A DNA stretch of 64,000 bases, taken from positions 421,441 to 485,440 of the forward strand of contig NW_013524648.1 of NCBI RefSeq assembly GCF_000250985.1, given 5' to 3'. The notes under the pieces are model-generated. The model saw only the letters and a program-made list of their open reading frames with translations, made no database searches and was not told the DNA's origin. Position numbers and translations under genes: made by a program. The stretch is from Nematocida parisii ERTm1 (taxonomy: Eukaryota; Microsporidia). Positions 9,928 to 18,265 of this stretch are shown here, piece after piece. Every line of letters starts with the position of its first letter. Positions within the stretch are counted from its first letter, which is position 1.

Positions 9928-10479
9928 TGTCTTGTGCTTAAATATAAATAGCTCAGGTTATATCTTAACTACTTATTTCTTGTTTCTACCTCTCCCTGGT
10001 TTATTGTGATATGTATTGTTGTATGCTAAGAATAGCATTTGTTAGCATGACATGAGTTATTGTAATGTTTTACATAAACATGACACAGCTCAGACTAGAT
10101 CAGAAATTATTGTTACACAGCATGGCAACATAATTTAAATTGATTTTACGGTCTATAAATACGTATACAAATTCAATAAAAGTCAAAGTTTAAGAATGCC
10201 TTTTCCTAAGAAAACAACTTGTATTGTAATGCTCTTAATATAATTTAGTATAATTAGAATATTTTATTCGTGTGCTTTAATAAGCTATATTCTATATTTA
10301 TTCTATAAGTGAATTTTGAATCATCCTACTTCTACTTAATTATTTTGAATTATATGTCGGATAAATCATCTTGTGTTCTTATATTCTCTATAAATTTCTC
10401 ACCTTTCTCTTTTCTCATTATAATGTATAAATTATATAAAATACCTTTGCTATGTTTAATTATACTGTGGTAGTATTGT
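9928..10479. other. Intergenic stretch with no recognised gene
   Basis: About 550 bp of AT-rich sequence between the right inverted-repeat arm and the stop of the septin gene. I see no ORF, tRNA or strong repeat. A structured RNA cannot be excluded by eye. Confidence 0.5.
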
Positions 10480-11220
10480 TTATTGATCACTTAGCATACC
10501 CGTCCTGTAATTCTCATAGAAGTGCGTGTGTGTTAAATCCAACAAATCTTCTCTTGCTTCATCTAACATATTCATAAATGAAATATAATCAGAATGCTTT
10601 TCATTTGTAGTGTCTGCTATCCCATGAGGAAGGATTCTTTCTTTATACGTACTATCTACTGGATTCCTCTCCCCACTGAACAGTGCAAATACGTACGCAT
10701 CTTCATCCTCCTCTACACCGAATGTATTTATGTTATTTAGCTTTAATAGATCGGATATTTTTCTTTTTTGTACTTGTATTTCTTCGGCTGTATAATAATC
10801 ACACTTAGGAATAATTACTAATGTGTTCACTTTATTAGACAGCAGTCTAAGTAGTACAATGTCATAGTCCTTTATACCCTTACTGGCTGGTGATGCAAAT
10901 AGAACCATTAAATGTATACGAGAATCTTCTAAAAAAGGATCCCTTTGAATTTTTGTTTCTTCTAGTAAAAAACTCTTATACCGGTCTCTTATGAATATTT
11001 CTATCTGCTTGATTTTTGTGTCTGTGCTTCTGTCAGTGCCATACCCGCGAGTGTCAAATATTCTTATTCCCTTCTCATTTATAAATATTTGATGCTCTGT
11101 AACGTCTCCTTCTGAGAGCAATTCAGCACTTGCCATGGAGTTTATAAGTGAACTCTTTCCCGTGTTAGATGCACCCACAAAAAGAATATTTATGTTCTTA
11201 TTCCTCTTCCTGTACTTCAT
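10480..11220 (-). CDS. Septin-like GTPase
   Basis: Septins are GTP-binding proteins that form filaments at the cell cortex and in cytokinesis. The 246-aa product has a P-loop GASNTGKS at residues 16-23, a G3 motif DTRG at 56-59 (septins normally have DTPG) and a G4-like PKCD at 138-141 (normally AKAD). The block RYKSFLLEE followed by DSRIHLMVLF matches the septin-specific region after G3. The end (LDEAREDLLDLTHTHFYENYR) matches the septin unique element. There is essentially no C-terminal extension or coiled coil, so it is shorter than most septins. The start is an ATG at the 5' end of the frame. Loss of Pro in G3 may affect GTP hydrolysis (inference). Confidence 0.8.
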   Translation of the reverse strand: MKYRKRNKNINILFVGASNTGKSSLINSMASAELLSEGDVTEHQIFINEKGIRIFDTRGYGTDRSTDTKIKQIEIFIRDRYKSFLLEETKIQRDPFLEDSRIHLMVLFASPASKGIKDYDIVLLRLLSNKVNTLVIIPKCDYYTAEEIQVQKRKISDLLKLNNINTFGVEEDEDAYVFALFSGERNPVDSTYKERILPHGIADTTNEKHSDYISFMNMLDEAREDLLDLTHTHFYENYRTGMLSDQ

Positions 11221-11575
11221 TTGTTTATGCTTATATTGTTATACATAATTTATCCTGCATTATTTATTACATATCAGATTATGTTTATTTTCCTATGTTA
11301 CTGTGGTATTATACAAGTAATCTACTTGTTGCTTTATATACATATACTATTATATTCTACTGTATTTTACAGATACTTTAATAATAAAATTAAATAAAGC
11401 TATTTTGTATATATTCATAAGTTATACTCAAATAAGACTAGAAATAATTATTTGAAAAATTTAAATGCTACACTTTTAAATAATTTCAAAATAGAATTAT
11501 AAAAATACTCAGAAATAACCCGAATTTAATGGATTTATTTGTATTACAAGTAGTGATCACTACTAATAATTCAAC
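11221..11575. other. AT-rich intergenic stretch
   Basis: About 355 bp between the start of the septin gene and the stop of the HIT gene. The only element I see is the TAACCCGAA motif at 11516-11524. Confidence 0.5.
11516..11524 (+). promoter_or_regulatory. TAACCCGAA motif (single)
   Basis: Exact motif, about 50 bp beyond the 3' end of the HIT gene. Confidence 0.45.
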
Positions 11576-11989
11576 CTATTTACTATTCAGAACTTGCAGT
11601 TTTTTCTTATAACTCTCTATTATAGTAGGAAGACTTTCTTTTCCTGTGGAGGACACCTTAAGCTCAACTTGTAATCCTTCCTGGGTCTTTTCACAGTATG
11701 GTATAATATGGTAGTGCACGTGGTGAACAGACTGAATGTGGCCATTATTTTGTAGAAGGTTATACTTAGGTATTCCCAGTTGTAATACTATCTTTTTAAT
11801 TAAGACCAGGCACTCCTCTAAATACTCATCAGGGAGTCCCTCCATCTGTGCTGAGTGGTACTTTGGTATAACTAGCAAATGACCAAGGCTTACAGGGTTT
11901 ATATCTGCAATTACCACGTGTCTTCTGGTTTCGTATATAACACTCCCAAGCTCTCCTTTAATAATTCGGCAGAATAAACAGCTCTCCAT
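11576..11989 (-). CDS. HIT-family nucleotide hydrolase (HINT-like)
   Basis: HIT proteins hydrolyse nucleotide phosphoramidates or dinucleoside polyphosphates. The 137-aa product has the family layout: an N-terminal CLFCRII block with C4 and C7, the SLGHLLVIPK strand, and the catalytic triad H90-V-H92-Y-H94 followed by IIP. The ATG at 11989 is chosen because it gives the usual length and begins at the conserved N-terminal block. An upstream in-frame ATG at 12160 would add 57 residues encoded antisense to the ELOF1 gene and is rejected. The start codon is 25 bp from the start of that divergent gene. Confidence 0.92.
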   Translation of the reverse strand: MESCLFCRIIKGELGSVIYETRRHVVIADINPVSLGHLLVIPKYHSAQMEGLPDEYLEECLVLIKKIVLQLGIPKYNLLQNNGHIQSVHHVHYHIIPYCEKTQEGLQVELKVSSTGKESLPTIIESYKKKLQVLNSK

Positions 11990-12014
11990 AAAAACCAGAA
12001 AATTCGAAGTTTTT

Positions 12015-12263
12015 ATGGCCAGAAAAAAAACACAAAGAGTGAAGAGAAAAGCTCCAAATGCTAGGGCAGAAAAGCGGTTTTCTTGTTTAGAGTGTAACAG
12101 AGAGCACACAGTAGTGTGTGTGATAGAGAGTGCAAAGAACAGAGGGACTGCCAAGTGCACATTTTGTGAGGCAACGCACAGATGTCAAACAAATCGGCTG
12201 TCACAGGCAATAGATGTGTATGCAGATTGGGTAGACCATGTTGAAAAGAAATCTTCTATGTGA
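12015..12263 (+). CDS. ELF1: Transcription elongation factor Elf1/ELOF1
   Basis: Elf1 is a small zinc protein that travels with RNA polymerase II. The 82-aa product starts with a basic tail (MARKKTQRVKRK) and has a four-cysteine zinc ribbon: C24, C27, C48 and C51. It ends with the family signature IDVYADWVDHVE, close to the VDVYSDWID form seen in other eukaryotes. Length is as expected. It is divergent from the HIT gene with a 25-bp gap, so any promoter must be shared or lie within coding sequence. Confidence 0.93.
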   Translation: MARKKTQRVKRKAPNARAEKRFSCLECNREHTVVCVIESAKNRGTAKCTFCEATHRCQTNRLSQAIDVYADWVDHVEKKSSM

Positions 12264-12382
12264 ATAGATTGAATAATCTAAAATTATAATAATAAATAAA
12301 ATAGCTTATAAAACGAACAATTAACTGGTGAATATCCAGAAATCGTCTGGAGATATTTTTCACCCCTAAATAAACCAACCAA

Positions 12383-12391
12383 TAACCCGAA
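12383..12391 (+). promoter_or_regulatory. TAACCCGAA motif (single)
   Basis: Exact motif between ELOF1 and the exosome gene. The 400-bp spacer has a second, inverted copy at 12576. A 50-codon ORF from an ATG at 12468 overlaps that copy and is probably chance. Confidence 0.45.
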
Positions 12392-12575
12392 ATATTTTGT
12401 AGATGTGATTATTCAGTATACGGCCATCCTTTATAGATTTAAATTATAATTACTGCGAAAATAAGAATGGAAGAGAGGTACTTCAATATAAAATGCAATG
12501 CTAAAGGGCCGTCACAAATAAATAATAATAAACTAGAAAATGAACAAAGAAAGAATTTACTCAAATGTGGGACAT

Positions 12576-12584
12576 TTCGGGTTA
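12576..12584 (-). promoter_or_regulatory. TAACCCGAA motif (single)
   Basis: TTCGGGTTA on the + strand, about 80 bp before the exosome subunit start at 12667. It faces the copy at 12383 in opposite orientation. Confidence 0.45.
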
Positions 12585-12666
12585 TTTATAGTCTAAGCAA
12601 TTTATTATATTGGTTGTAAAGGGTGCACATTCAATCGATAAATATTTCCATACTGGATTAATTTTT

Positions 12667-13308
12667 ATGGAGCGAGAGGATGGTAGAAAGAATTCACAGC
12701 ATAGATCAATTTCCATGGAAGTAGGAAAGAATGTTGTCTTCTCATTTGGTCTGACTAAAGTGTATGCAATGCTAGAGTATTCAGCCCAGCTTAAAAAGGG
12801 AATTACAGCGTCTGTTATTATGGAAGAAAACGCTTTTCCCAGCAGTGTCTCTAAAAAAAGAATAGAAAGGCTTGTGGAGGAAGCACAAAAAGCAATCGAA
12901 AGCATATTCAGCAATTTATTGCTTGACAAAGAAAACAGTTATAGGATAGTATGCAAGGTACTCTGCGATAATGGATCTTTACTTTCTGCGATTATAAATA
13001 GTGCATCATTAGTTCTACTAGCGCATAAAGTGCCTATTAAGCATTTAGTATTTAGTGTAACAATAGGCCTGTCACAGGAAAGGCACGCAGAGTATGTAGT
13101 AGATCTGAATGAGTCAGAGGAGAGAACAGACATGGCGTATATTACAATTGCAACAGGCGCAGTTGAGTATGACACTATTATATCATATGGGTCTATTTCC
13201 AAACCAATCTCAGAAAAGGCATTTTTAGACCTTCTAGAATATTCAGCCAGTACATCAAAGGACATTTCAAAGGAAATAATGGAAAAAGCCAAGCAGTGCT
13301 TAGCATGA
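12667..13308 (+). CDS. Exosome core subunit, RNase PH-like (RRP41/RRP46 type)
   Basis: This is a subunit of the RNA exosome ring, which processes and degrades RNA 3' to 5'. The 213-aa product opens with EREDGRKNSQHRSISMEVG, the usual DGR entry of RNase PH folds, and has the conserved helix DNGSLLSAIINSASLVLLAH. The ATG at 12667 gives a typical N terminus. The frame is open further upstream, but only non-ATG codons lie there. The likeliest identity is RRP41 (SKI6), with RRP46 as the alternative. CSL4 of the same complex is encoded at 34208. In eukaryotes this ring is usually catalytically inert. Confidence 0.75.
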   Translation: MEREDGRKNSQHRSISMEVGKNVVFSFGLTKVYAMLEYSAQLKKGITASVIMEENAFPSSVSKKRIERLVEEAQKAIESIFSNLLLDKENSYRIVCKVLCDNGSLLSAIINSASLVLLAHKVPIKHLVFSVTIGLSQERHAEYVVDLNESEERTDMAYITIATGAVEYDTIISYGSISKPISEKAFLDLLEYSASTSKDISKEIMEKAKQCLA

Positions 13309-13336
13309 GTATTTATTTTGAGTTTTGTTTTTTTGC

Positions 13337-13648
13337 ATGCACGACCTCAATGAAGACATGGTATTTTCTGATGACGAGACGAAGTTTGAAGACAATGAAA
13401 TACATGTAAGAAAGCAGAACAGAAAGGGGAGGAAGTGGCTTACAACAGTTGAAAACATACCAGAATCATTTGACATCACAAAGCTAATGACTGCTTTAAA
13501 GAGAGAGCTCTGCTGTAATGGAACAATAGTAACAGAAACAGCAACAGGCAAAAAAGTAATGCAAATGCAAGGTGACCACGGAACAAAAATTCAAGCAAGG
13601 CTACAAGAAATCTTCCCAGCGTATAAAGTGCTTTTCTTTGGCAATTAG
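13337..13648 (+). CDS. SUI1: Translation initiation factor eIF1 (SUI1)
   Basis: eIF1 binds the small ribosomal subunit and enforces start-codon selection. The 103-aa product shows the SUI1 fold pattern: RKGRKWLTTVENIP, then KLMTALKRELCCNGTIV, then the MQMQGDHGTKIQARL block that corresponds to the family's QGD-R pattern, and a hydrophobic end LFFGN. The ATG at 13337 is used because the earlier codon in frame is TTG. The gene follows the exosome subunit by 28 bp on the same strand, with no room for a long separate promoter. Confidence 0.92.
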   Translation: MHDLNEDMVFSDDETKFEDNEIHVRKQNRKGRKWLTTVENIPESFDITKLMTALKRELCCNGTIVTETATGKKVMQMQGDHGTKIQARLQEIFPAYKVLFFGN

Positions 13649-14492
13649 AAGGGATTGCGGGCAATATACATTATGTTTAATTAGCAAAATGTTCAGATAA
13701 GAATGAATATGCAATACTTAAGAATACTTAAAATGTATTAAATATTAATACACAAGAACTATTCTATAGTAATTTTAAGTGCACACAGCAAGAATTATTC
13801 ATATTATTAAACTGTAACAGTCAATTAAATTATTTCTCTGTTGAATATTTCTGGTTATTTTGTAAATTTATGAGTTATATTAAGAATGTACATTATTTAT
13901 ACATAGAAGTAGATAATTATGTAATAATACAAGTAATACAGTCTATTACACCCATGAATTCAGTATTATCAACATACTCCATAAATTTACAGAATAACCA
14001 AAAGTATGCAGTGGTATAACAAATAACCCGAAGTATAAAATATTTATACTATTACTCGCATAATTTTACAACCTGCAGTAGACACATTTTGAATTATTTA
14101 GTTATTCAGCAGTAATAAATAGTATATATTATCATACGGATTAGTATACTATTAATATATCTATTTAATACTTTAATTAAAAACCACAAAATAAATCCAT
14201 TCATTAAACGTATTTCAGTATAAACAGCCATTCATTCTGAATTATTTGATAACATTATATATTTACTCTTATTCACTTGTATGTGTTATTGTAATAATGC
14301 TGTATTTAAGACATTATTGCATTTATGCCTTATATTTTATTTTATTATTCTATCTAAGAATGTGAAAATTAGATTAGGAATAAATTATAGAAAATACCCC
14401 TTTATGTGCAGGGGGTGTTAGATTAAATATGATAGTATTTTCCAGATATAAATTACAATCACTGATAAAGAGTATCTTAAGCTATATATTCA
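13649..14492. other. AT-rich intergenic region
   Basis: About 840 bp upstream of the Gag-like gene with no convincing ORF. It holds one exact TAACCCGAA motif at 14024-14032 and a degenerate TTTCTGGTTAT variant near 13850. Similar variants lie near 2978 and 6434. No LTR-like duplication shared with the far side of the Gag-like gene is apparent. Confidence 0.5.
14024..14032 (+). promoter_or_regulatory. TAACCCGAA motif (single)
   Basis: Exact motif in the long spacer upstream of the Gag-like gene. Confidence 0.4.
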
Positions 14493-16025
14493 ATGGTGAA
14501 TAAAAGAAAAATGGTGCACACAAAATCTGACCAGCTGGAGTACTTTACGAACAGCAAGAACCAGAACAAAAGATTCTTTTGTCAGCCTGCGCTGAGCTTA
14601 TTTGAACACTTTATAGTCTATCAAACAATTCCTCATGAGAGGTGCGATATTGTTAATTCACTAGATAAGTATTTTCATAAAGACATGCCAGAGAAAAGTG
14701 AAACTCAGGGATTTACGCCAAGCTTATTTAAAGTGGTTGAGGCTTCATGGATAACAGAGCATGCTGAGGAAGAGGATGATTGTAGCAGAAAAACAGAATT
14801 CCCCAGTTTGAATGAGTATGAATTGGCGTATTATGACATATGGCAGCTGAACTTCATAAATACATTACTGCGTCATCAAGTAGATGTAAGCCAGTACCTT
14901 GCTATACTCAGACAAGTTACGTGTTTAAAACTAACAAAGTTGTACGACCATAAAAGTACTTTGGAGGGAGCACTGAAAATATTGAAAAGGCATGCCTCTA
15001 TTTCCACTGCATGCCATAATCTTGTTGGCATAAGACAGAACGAGTTTTTGTTTTTTAAGGACTATGTCAAGGCAGTGACTGCAAATGTAGACAACCAAAA
15101 TAGAATAGAATTAATACCTAACAACATGTATAAAACCACACTCCACCAGCAGATAGAGGCAGGCCTTTGTCTGGCAACAAAGCAATGGATTCATGAGAAG
15201 AGCATGCAGGGCATGCGGTGGAACAAAATTATGGAGTTCATTGACTGCAAAGAGAACTTCATTTCCACCACTATTATAAAAGAGCGGGAGTTAAAGTATC
15301 AGATAAGCAAGGTCCAAGTGCCCACTCAAGAGAGTGAAGATTCGTATGTTAAGATAGAAACCAGCACGCAAGAGATAAAGGATGATATACCAGAGACCAG
15401 CAAGCCGATCTCAAAGGATACACCGCCCACTGAAACCGGCATGTATTGCACACACCACAGAATAAACACGCACGATTCAATCGATTGCTATGCACTGAAC
15501 AGCAGAGCAAAAAAGCCGCAGGCACCTCCAGAGAGTACATTTAGTAAGCCGCAGAAGTCTATTACTTGGACAAGCACACAGAGGCCTGTTTTAAGTGGAA
15601 CCTTCCCTGCACAGCAGAATGATGAAGACATAGGAATACCGCATGCGAGAGGCGTAATAAATGGAGTGAGCGTGCTTTTCATGCTAAACGCAGGAGTAGA
15701 TGTAAACATTATGACAACTACGGCCCAAAGTTTACTAAACCTGCCAGATCTGTTTGATGGAAAGGGCAAAAGAACCATTCAAAGTGTAACAGGCCCAGTA
15801 GAACTATCCTCAATGTATACGCAGGCATTTATACAGCTGTCAATATACAGCCAGTGCCAGTCCACACAGAAGTTCATGCTATACCCAAGTAAGGAAATAA
15901 GAATAACTTTAGGCCTCCCATGGATACGAAGCAACTACACAATATACTTACTCCATTTGATCCCACAGGAAAAGAGAAGAGAAGTTATATCCAGTCTGTT
16001 AAAGCATCAAATATCTATGATATAA
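14493..16025 (+). CDS. Retroelement-derived Gag/protease-like protein with altered active site
   Basis: The 510-aa ORF looks like the Gag plus protease part of a Ty3/gypsy-type element. Residues about 90-290 are helical and capsid-like. A zinc knuckle of CX2HX4HX4C type follows (C319, H322, H327, C332). A retropepsin-like domain comes next: INGVSVLFMLNAGVDVNIM, where the catalytic D-T/S-G is N399-A400-G401, and a later LGLPW motif (473-477) typical of these proteases. No reverse transcriptase, RNase H or integrase follows; the next gene is IWS1. The frame is open and complete although the catalytic aspartate is gone. That fits a domesticated gene better than a live element (inference). A fossil spared by chance is the alternative. 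Confidence 0.75.
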   Translation: MVNKRKMVHTKSDQLEYFTNSKNQNKRFFCQPALSLFEHFIVYQTIPHERCDIVNSLDKYFHKDMPEKSETQGFTPSLFKVVEASWITEHAEEEDDCSRKTEFPSLNEYELAYYDIWQLNFINTLLRHQVDVSQYLAILRQVTCLKLTKLYDHKSTLEGALKILKRHASISTACHNLVGIRQNEFLFFKDYVKAVTANVDNQNRIELIPNNMYKTTLHQQIEAGLCLATKQWIHEKSMQGMRWNKIMEFIDCKENFISTTIIKERELKYQISKVQVPTQESEDSYVKIETSTQEIKDDIPETSKPISKDTPPTETGMYCTHHRINTHDSIDCYALNSRAKKPQAPPESTFSKPQKSITWTSTQRPVLSGTFPAQQNDEDIGIPHARGVINGVSVLFMLNAGVDVNIMTTTAQSLLNLPDLFDGKGKRTIQSVTGPVELSSMYTQAFIQLSIYSQCQSTQKFMLYPSKEIRITLGLPWIRSNYTIYLLHLIPQEKRREVISSLLKHQISMI

Positions 16026-16350
16026 AATAAATACATATTTTATCCTAAATATTACAAGAACACCCAAACCATCATTAAGCATTAAATACCCAATATCATC
16101 ACCATGCATACCATCTACACCACCTTACATCAACATATAATATACATAATATACCTTAATACCACATACTCTCTCATACTATTTCTCTTATACTAACACC
16201 AAAATACTGCTTCTTTTATATTATATTTCTATTGCATAGTCTATCATTTATTACTTCCTTCTCTTTATATTTATTATTTCCTTCGATTTAACTTTTTGTA
16301 TTTATTATTCATTTCTTGTAATAAGAATATTTTCTTAATTTTACTTTGCC
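16026..16350. other. Strongly G-depleted spacer
   Basis: Between the Gag-like gene and IWS1 the + strand is rich in A, C and T and nearly lacks G, with only a handful in the first 270 bases. Neighbouring spacers do not show this skew. No ORF or RNA gene is recognised. It could be an untranslated region, or reflect strand-biased mutation. Confidence 0.6.
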
Positions 16351-16806
16351 ATGGAAGATACAGAAACCACCAACAACAGTGGTCCAAAGGAAATACAAAA
16401 AATACTTGAAGATTTAGAACTTGCATACGAAAATGACAGAAAATCAAATGAAGAAGGCCACCCAGCCTTAAATAAGCTAAATATAATGGACTCAATGTAC
16501 GACAGATTATTAAAGCGAAAAAATCAGCAAGAATTACTTGACTCTGGAGTACTTTCCTGTCTCAAAAAGTGGCTTGAACCACTTCCTGATATGTCATTAC
16601 CACACGATGATGTAAAAAAGGGAGTACTTGATATATTATTGCACCTTACACCAGAAGTAGAGCACTTAAAAGAGAGTGGGATAGGGAAGATAATCTTATT
16701 CTATTCAAAGAATCCATACGAGAAGAAGGGAATAAAGCAAATGGCAAAACAATTAACACTGAATTGGATAAAAATAGCATCAGAGGAGGATGAGGGCATG
16801 TACTAA
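16351..16806 (+). CDS. IWS1: Transcription factor IWS1/Spn1
   Basis: IWS1 (Spn1) binds Spt6 and acts in RNA polymerase II elongation. The 151-aa product is essentially the conserved TFIIS N-terminal (LW) domain alone. Key blocks are the DRLLKRKNQQELLDSGVLSC helices, LKKWLEPLPD, then HLKESGIGKIILFYSKNP and a final helix ending LNWIKIA. The long disordered arms of animal and yeast orthologs are reduced to a short acidic head, a common kind of shortening in microsporidia. The ATG is preceded by a T-rich stretch. Confidence 0.9.
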   Translation: MEDTETTNNSGPKEIQKILEDLELAYENDRKSNEEGHPALNKLNIMDSMYDRLLKRKNQQELLDSGVLSCLKKWLEPLPDMSLPHDDVKKGVLDILLHLTPEVEHLKESGIGKIILFYSKNPYEKKGIKQMAKQLTLNWIKIASEEDEGMY

Positions 16807-16949
16807 TACATAATGCATTAAATTAAATTCTGTTAATAATGGACATATTTTTATTATAATGAGAAATATTTATTTACTATTAAGACCATTTGGGTTATAT
16901 TTACAAGTAAAGTATTTATTCTGTAGATATTGTGATATCTTTATAATGT

Positions 16950-17023
16950 GTGCTGTTGGTGTAGTTGGTTATCACATTCGCCTAACACGCGAAAGGTGCT
17001 CGGTTCGATTCCGGGACAGCACA
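16950..17023 (+). tRNA. tRNA-Val (AAC)
   Basis: The 74-nt cloverleaf is complete. The acceptor stem pairs GTGCTGT with ACAGCAC, with discriminator A at 17023. The D arm is GTGT/ACAT. The anticodon stem is TTCGC/GCGAA with loop CTAACAC and anticodon AAC. The T arm contains GGTTCGATTCC, the usual B box. There is no intron and no encoded CCA. Overall it closely follows eukaryotic tRNA-Val(AAC). Confidence 0.96.
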
Positions 17024-17109
17024 TATCTTTTTAAATTTTTATATCATCCACTGTAAAGGAACAATTAACCCAAAGAAATACAAAATGTTTTATTTTTATT
17101 AGAATAATA

Positions 17110-17128
17110 TAACCCGAATTAACCCGAA
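17110..17128 (+). promoter_or_regulatory. TAACCCGAA motif dimer, 10-bp period
   Basis: Two copies, TAACCCGAAT and TAACCCGAA, repeat with an exact 10-bp period. They lie directly beyond the stop of PRI2 and about 90 bp past the tRNA. Confidence 0.55.
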
Positions 17129-17129
17129 T

Positions 17130-18251
17130 TTAATTCTCTTTTGACTGCTGTGCCCTGAGCACTCTTAAATAGTACTCAGAAGGAGATGCTATAAGTACCT
17201 CTTGCTTCCCAGTGATTCTTTCCAAAGATTTTGTACACTCTTTCTGTGGATTTAATCCATTTGATAATGGGCACCCTACACACTCTGATCTCTTGCCGTC
17301 AGATATTACTTTACTGCACGGCGTACTCTTATAATTTATACGGCCACCCACCAGCCCATACGCATGCTGTATGTTATACTTATACTTTCTGTCAAATTCT
17401 GTTACAGTGCAGCTGAAATGGGCTTTGTACAGGGCAAGTGCATCCTCAAGGGGAACTCCTGCGGCCTTTAAGAAATTGTTTAGGTTTGACCTGTCATCGT
17501 ATTTTAAATGCCTTTTTTCTTTTAACTTATCCAGTATGCCCGAAATACACGGCGGAACACATTTTGTTTGTAATTGCATCAGTGTAACTGCTGCTACAGG
17601 AAGAGAGACTGCGTACTCTTTAGGCACTCCTGATACGTACATGGTTTGTGTGGTATGTTTCAGAAGGTCCTCAAACCCTCTGGTTAGAATACTTCTTATA
17701 CCATCAACTCCTGATGTGACTAGTCCCAGCTCTATTCTATCGCGTATAACTGCATATTTCGTAAAGTGCGCTGTAACGTGCACACTCTTAGAGCGAACTA
17801 TTTCTCTGTTAATCTTATCGCCAATTGATGCATCATTTACCTTTCCCAGCCAGTTTATAGAATTATTGTCGATTTGTATTTTTAGAACACCTTCTTCTTG
17901 TGTATACAGAACCTCCTCCTGAAGGCGTGGGAGATACTCTGTGGTAAACAATCTAAGAACATCTTTTTCCTGGGCTTGATCAATTCTAAGCCGGAATATT
18001 TGTACTTCTCCGTGTATAAAATCTTTCATCTCATGCACGTCCGTTGCTGCTGCTACTTTTGCACAGTAGTGCTGCTCTATATCTTCTTTTGTATTGTTCT
18101 TATTTAGTATTGCAGATACAGGAAGTTGTTTGTATCTTTCTATGTACGAGTAGACTTCTTTTCTTTCTTTCACTCTTTTCTGGTACTCTGTCATCTTGTA
18201 AACCTCAGGGACATCCTCAACGTATAAGCTGAGTAAAGTATTTCTGCTCAT
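17130..18251 (-). CDS. PRI2: DNA primase large subunit PRI2
   Basis: PRI2 is the iron-sulfur subunit of DNA polymerase alpha-primase. The 373-aa product carries the C-terminal Fe-S domain: VPPCISGILDKL, RSNLNNFLKAAGVPLEDAL, FDRKYKYNIQHAYGLVGGR, and cysteines at about C235, C312, C327 (in GCPL) and C339, matching the four ligands known in eukaryotic PRI2. It is shorter than animal or yeast orthologs (about 500 aa), mainly in the N-terminal half. The ATG at 18251 is preferred over an upstream in-frame GTG. Its start is only 14 bp from the divergent ThrRS start. Confidence 0.9.
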   Translation of the reverse strand: MSRNTLLSLYVEDVPEVYKMTEYQKRVKERKEVYSYIERYKQLPVSAILNKNNTKEDIEQHYCAKVAAATDVHEMKDFIHGEVQIFRLRIDQAQEKDVLRLFTTEYLPRLQEEVLYTQEEGVLKIQIDNNSINWLGKVNDASIGDKINREIVRSKSVHVTAHFTKYAVIRDRIELGLVTSGVDGIRSILTRGFEDLLKHTTQTMYVSGVPKEYAVSLPVAAVTLMQLQTKCVPPCISGILDKLKEKRHLKYDDRSNLNNFLKAAGVPLEDALALYKAHFSCTVTEFDRKYKYNIQHAYGLVGGRINYKSTPCSKVISDGKRSECVGCPLSNGLNPQKECTKSLERITGKQEVLIASPSEYYLRVLRAQQSKEN

Positions 18252-18265
18252 TTTTTTTGCAAAAT

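Noticed and set aside
11987-12160. 57-residue N-terminal extension of the HIT protein resembling a signal peptide
   Set aside because: It is encoded antisense to ELOF1, and the downstream ATG at 11989 gives the normal family length and N terminus.
12468-12620. 50-codon ATG frame between ELOF1 and the exosome subunit
   Set aside because: Short, no family, and it contains the intergenic motif; probably chance.
12610-12666. TTG start for the exosome subunit, and similar TTG/GTG starts for eIF1, PRI2, ThrRS, the nucleoporin and IMP3
   Set aside because: This is a eukaryotic genome; an ATG at the family-conserved N terminus exists in each case.
16859-17056. 65-codon frame over the tRNA-Val gene
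   Set aside because: It overlaps a complete tRNA and has spacer-like codons on both sides.
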